Shown piece by piece: positions 62,694 through 64,000 of a DNA stretch of 64,000 nucleotides. Below the pieces are notes generated by a model, which worked only from the letters and a program-made list of their open reading frames with translations, had not been told where the DNA came from and did not search any database. The stretch comes from Hexactinellida sp. DTS-2022 (taxonomy: Eukaryota; Porifera; Hexactinellida): the NCBI GenBank assembly GCA_028753945.1, contig JAPNXP010000009.1, positions 5,456,001 to 5,520,000 on the forward strand, read 5' to 3'. The position numbers and the translations under genes are program-made. The number at the start of each line of letters is the position of its first letter. The first letter of the stretch is position 1.

Positions 62694-63515
62694 TTGTACA
62701 CCCATTAAATGTCATATTGTTGACAAAGAAATTACTTGAGGAGACACCTTACAATAAATATTCCTGCAATTAGTTTTTAACTTAGTCACTTTAAATTTGT
62801 GCCACCTGTGCCACAAGTGGAACATGGTAGGAATATGCAGGCCACTTTTGAAATGTCGACGGCCCCAATTGCCCCAAACATTTAGCATAACAAGCAATCA
62901 ACCAAACTTGGAAAATTAATAAGTTAATAAGTCACATAAGATACTAATCACAAAATCGGCCACTTAGATATAAAAATTCGCTACTCAGTGAGTCACAGTA
63001 CTCAGTATTAGAAATTAGAATTTGTGTAAATTGTATTGATCCTTAATTAATAATGAATTATTATAATAAAATACTATACTATAACGAAGGTTAGGTTAAT
63101 TCGTATAAATAAATAATAATTAAATACGTGTATGAATAAAAAGGAAGAGCTTGGATGATCTTAATTAACTGCTTAATAATAGCTTCTAATTACCACATCA
63201 ACGATATATAGCATATAGTGATTTCAATATCTAATAATAGACACCCATGAGGATTATATTAAAATGGAAACGCGTTTGGCCTAGGCGAAACGCGTTTGGC
63301 GTCTTTTCTCAGGCGAAACGCGTTTGGCCTAGGCGAAACGCGTTTCGCCTGGAAACGCATTTGGCCTGCAACAACTCCATTAACTTGTGTATATTCTTGT
63401 TATGAGTATATAATAGACTAATAGTTAGTGCAGTGCCTCTCAATTTATTTACTAAGCGAGGATTGATGTCTGTCTGTCTGTCTGTTTGTAGCACAGGCTC
63501 CAGGGGTGGTGAATC

Positions 63516-63725
63516 TGCTGTTAACAGCCATTTTAGCTGTTTGCTGTTAACAGCTAAGAATTCGTCCCCAATTGGCATTAACCTTAACTGCATTTAAGTC
63601 GCCATTAAGTTGTTAATTAACGCCAATTTAAGCTGTTAACAGCCCATTTTTAGCTGTTAACAGCCAATTCTAGCTGTAAACAGCCCAATTTAAGCTGTTA
63701 AGAGCGTATTTACAAGTGGCTGTAT
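63516..63725. repeat. Iterated GCTGTTAACAGC palindromes
   Basis: GCTGTTAACAGC or close variants recur at about 63517, 63548, 63631, 63652 and 63675, separated by AATTTAA / CCATTTTT spacers. Each is a perfect or near-perfect 12-bp palindrome. Confidence 0.85.
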
Positions 63726-63731
63726 AATACA

Positions 63732-63809
63732 CTGGTTATAACCAAGTACAATGGACCCTTAGTTTACTTCGTTATAAGCAGAGTAAATTCGAATAAGCGC
63801 GAAGGGTCA
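63732..63809. mobile_element. pogo-like end fragment
   Basis: TACAATGGACCCTTAGTTTA then TTCGTTATAAGCAGAGTAAA looks like one end of a MITE related to the 51-227 family, cut by the array-type repeat that starts at about 63810. Confidence 0.45.
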
Positions 63810-64000
63810 ATAAAAATTTAAAATTACACCTGTGCCGACAGCAAGTTTCTTGAAGGCACTATCTTTTGTGGTTGGTGGATTGATAGTGCCTTCAAGAAAT
63901 ACTGTCGGCACAGATGTAATTTTAGATTTTTATTATTAGTCCGTTTCTCTCCACATAACAGAGTTTAATTTACTAAGAGCCCAAATTTTCAGGATATGTG
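63810..64000 (-). repeat. Diverged inverted copy of the array hairpin and tail
   Basis: Hairpin 63810-63938: left arm TTACACCTGTGCCGACAGCA, right arm CTGTCGGCACAGATGTAA, inner arms TTGAAGGCACTATC / GATAGTGCCTTCAA. It is followed by the reversed unit tail (CACATAACAGAGTTTAATTT, AGAGCCCAAATTTTCAGGAT), identical in layout to 21295-21360. The unit continues beyond the window. Confidence 0.88.

Larger units (their letters stand above)
58976..63373. mobile_element. 4.4-kb element with about 400-bp inverted termini, Ginger-like ends
   Basis: Left terminus 58976-59372 and right terminus about 62955-63373 are long inverted repeats, starting TGTTGCAGGCCAAATGCGTT and ending with the complement. They are bounded by a perfect 4-bp duplication ACTC (58972-58975, 63374-63377). 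TGTNR ends and 4-bp duplications are features of Ginger elements. Subterminal copies of the palindrome GGCGAAACGCGTTTCGCC recur. The interior holds no transposase; it is filled by other insertions (59992-60980, 61299-62693). Confidence 0.8.

Noticed and set aside
58976..63373. LTR retrotransposon
   Set aside because: The terminal repeats are inverted, not direct, and no pol or primer-binding site is present.

Overview
This is eukaryotic, almost certainly animal, nuclear DNA. It carries a spliced adhesion-type GPCR, a sarcoglycan, a CENP-T-like protein, HEATR1/UTP10, TMEM65, AHCY and an NHL-repeat protein in an AT-rich background full of DNA-transposon remnants. I cannot name the species. The intron-poor conserved genes and the density of pogo-like, hAT, mariner and Ginger-like debris suggest an invertebrate.

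Layout. 1-7.1 kb: the 3' part of a multi-exon adhesion GPCR (13 exons seen, GT-AG introns, all phases consistent), its introns packed with small inverted-repeat elements and a (TAG)n run. 7.1-9.4 kb: AT-rich, with a strong foldback and GCGAAGC mini-hairpins. 9.4-18.1 kb: a pogo-like element that appears split by the first array of about 0.8-1.5 kb units. Each unit centres on a long hairpin, and some also carry a small palindrome module. 18.6-19.3 kb: a hammerhead ribozyme motif beside an orphan FLYWCH zinc-finger exon. 19.35-31.3 kb: an iteron-rich hAT-like element, then the second array, with orientation switches and nested insertions. 31.5-32.8 kb: hAT element, Gypsy integrase tail, MITE fragment.

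32.9-55 kb is the gene-rich part: eight consecutive plus-strand genes, each an uninterrupted ORF (AHCY, coiled-coil protein, CENP-T-like, RING plus 3CxxC-like zinc finger, NHL, sarcoglycan, HEATR1, TMEM65), with small MITEs lying close upstream of several start codons. 55-64 kb is transposon territory: mariner fragment, Tc1-like MITE, broken KRBA2/SCAND3-like integrase, a 4.4-kb element with about 400-bp inverted termini and a 4-bp target duplication, nested hAT elements, and at the right edge a diverged inverted copy of the array hairpin.

The genes have housekeeping or cell-structural roles (methyl cycle, kinetochore, ribosome biogenesis, mitochondria, membrane complex) and form no obvious single pathway. 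The most unusual material is the hairpin array system (conserved, co-varying foldback, a second palindrome sharing its half-site, and a recurrent short reading frame), the hammerhead motif, and the contrast between intronless genes and the intron-rich GPCR.
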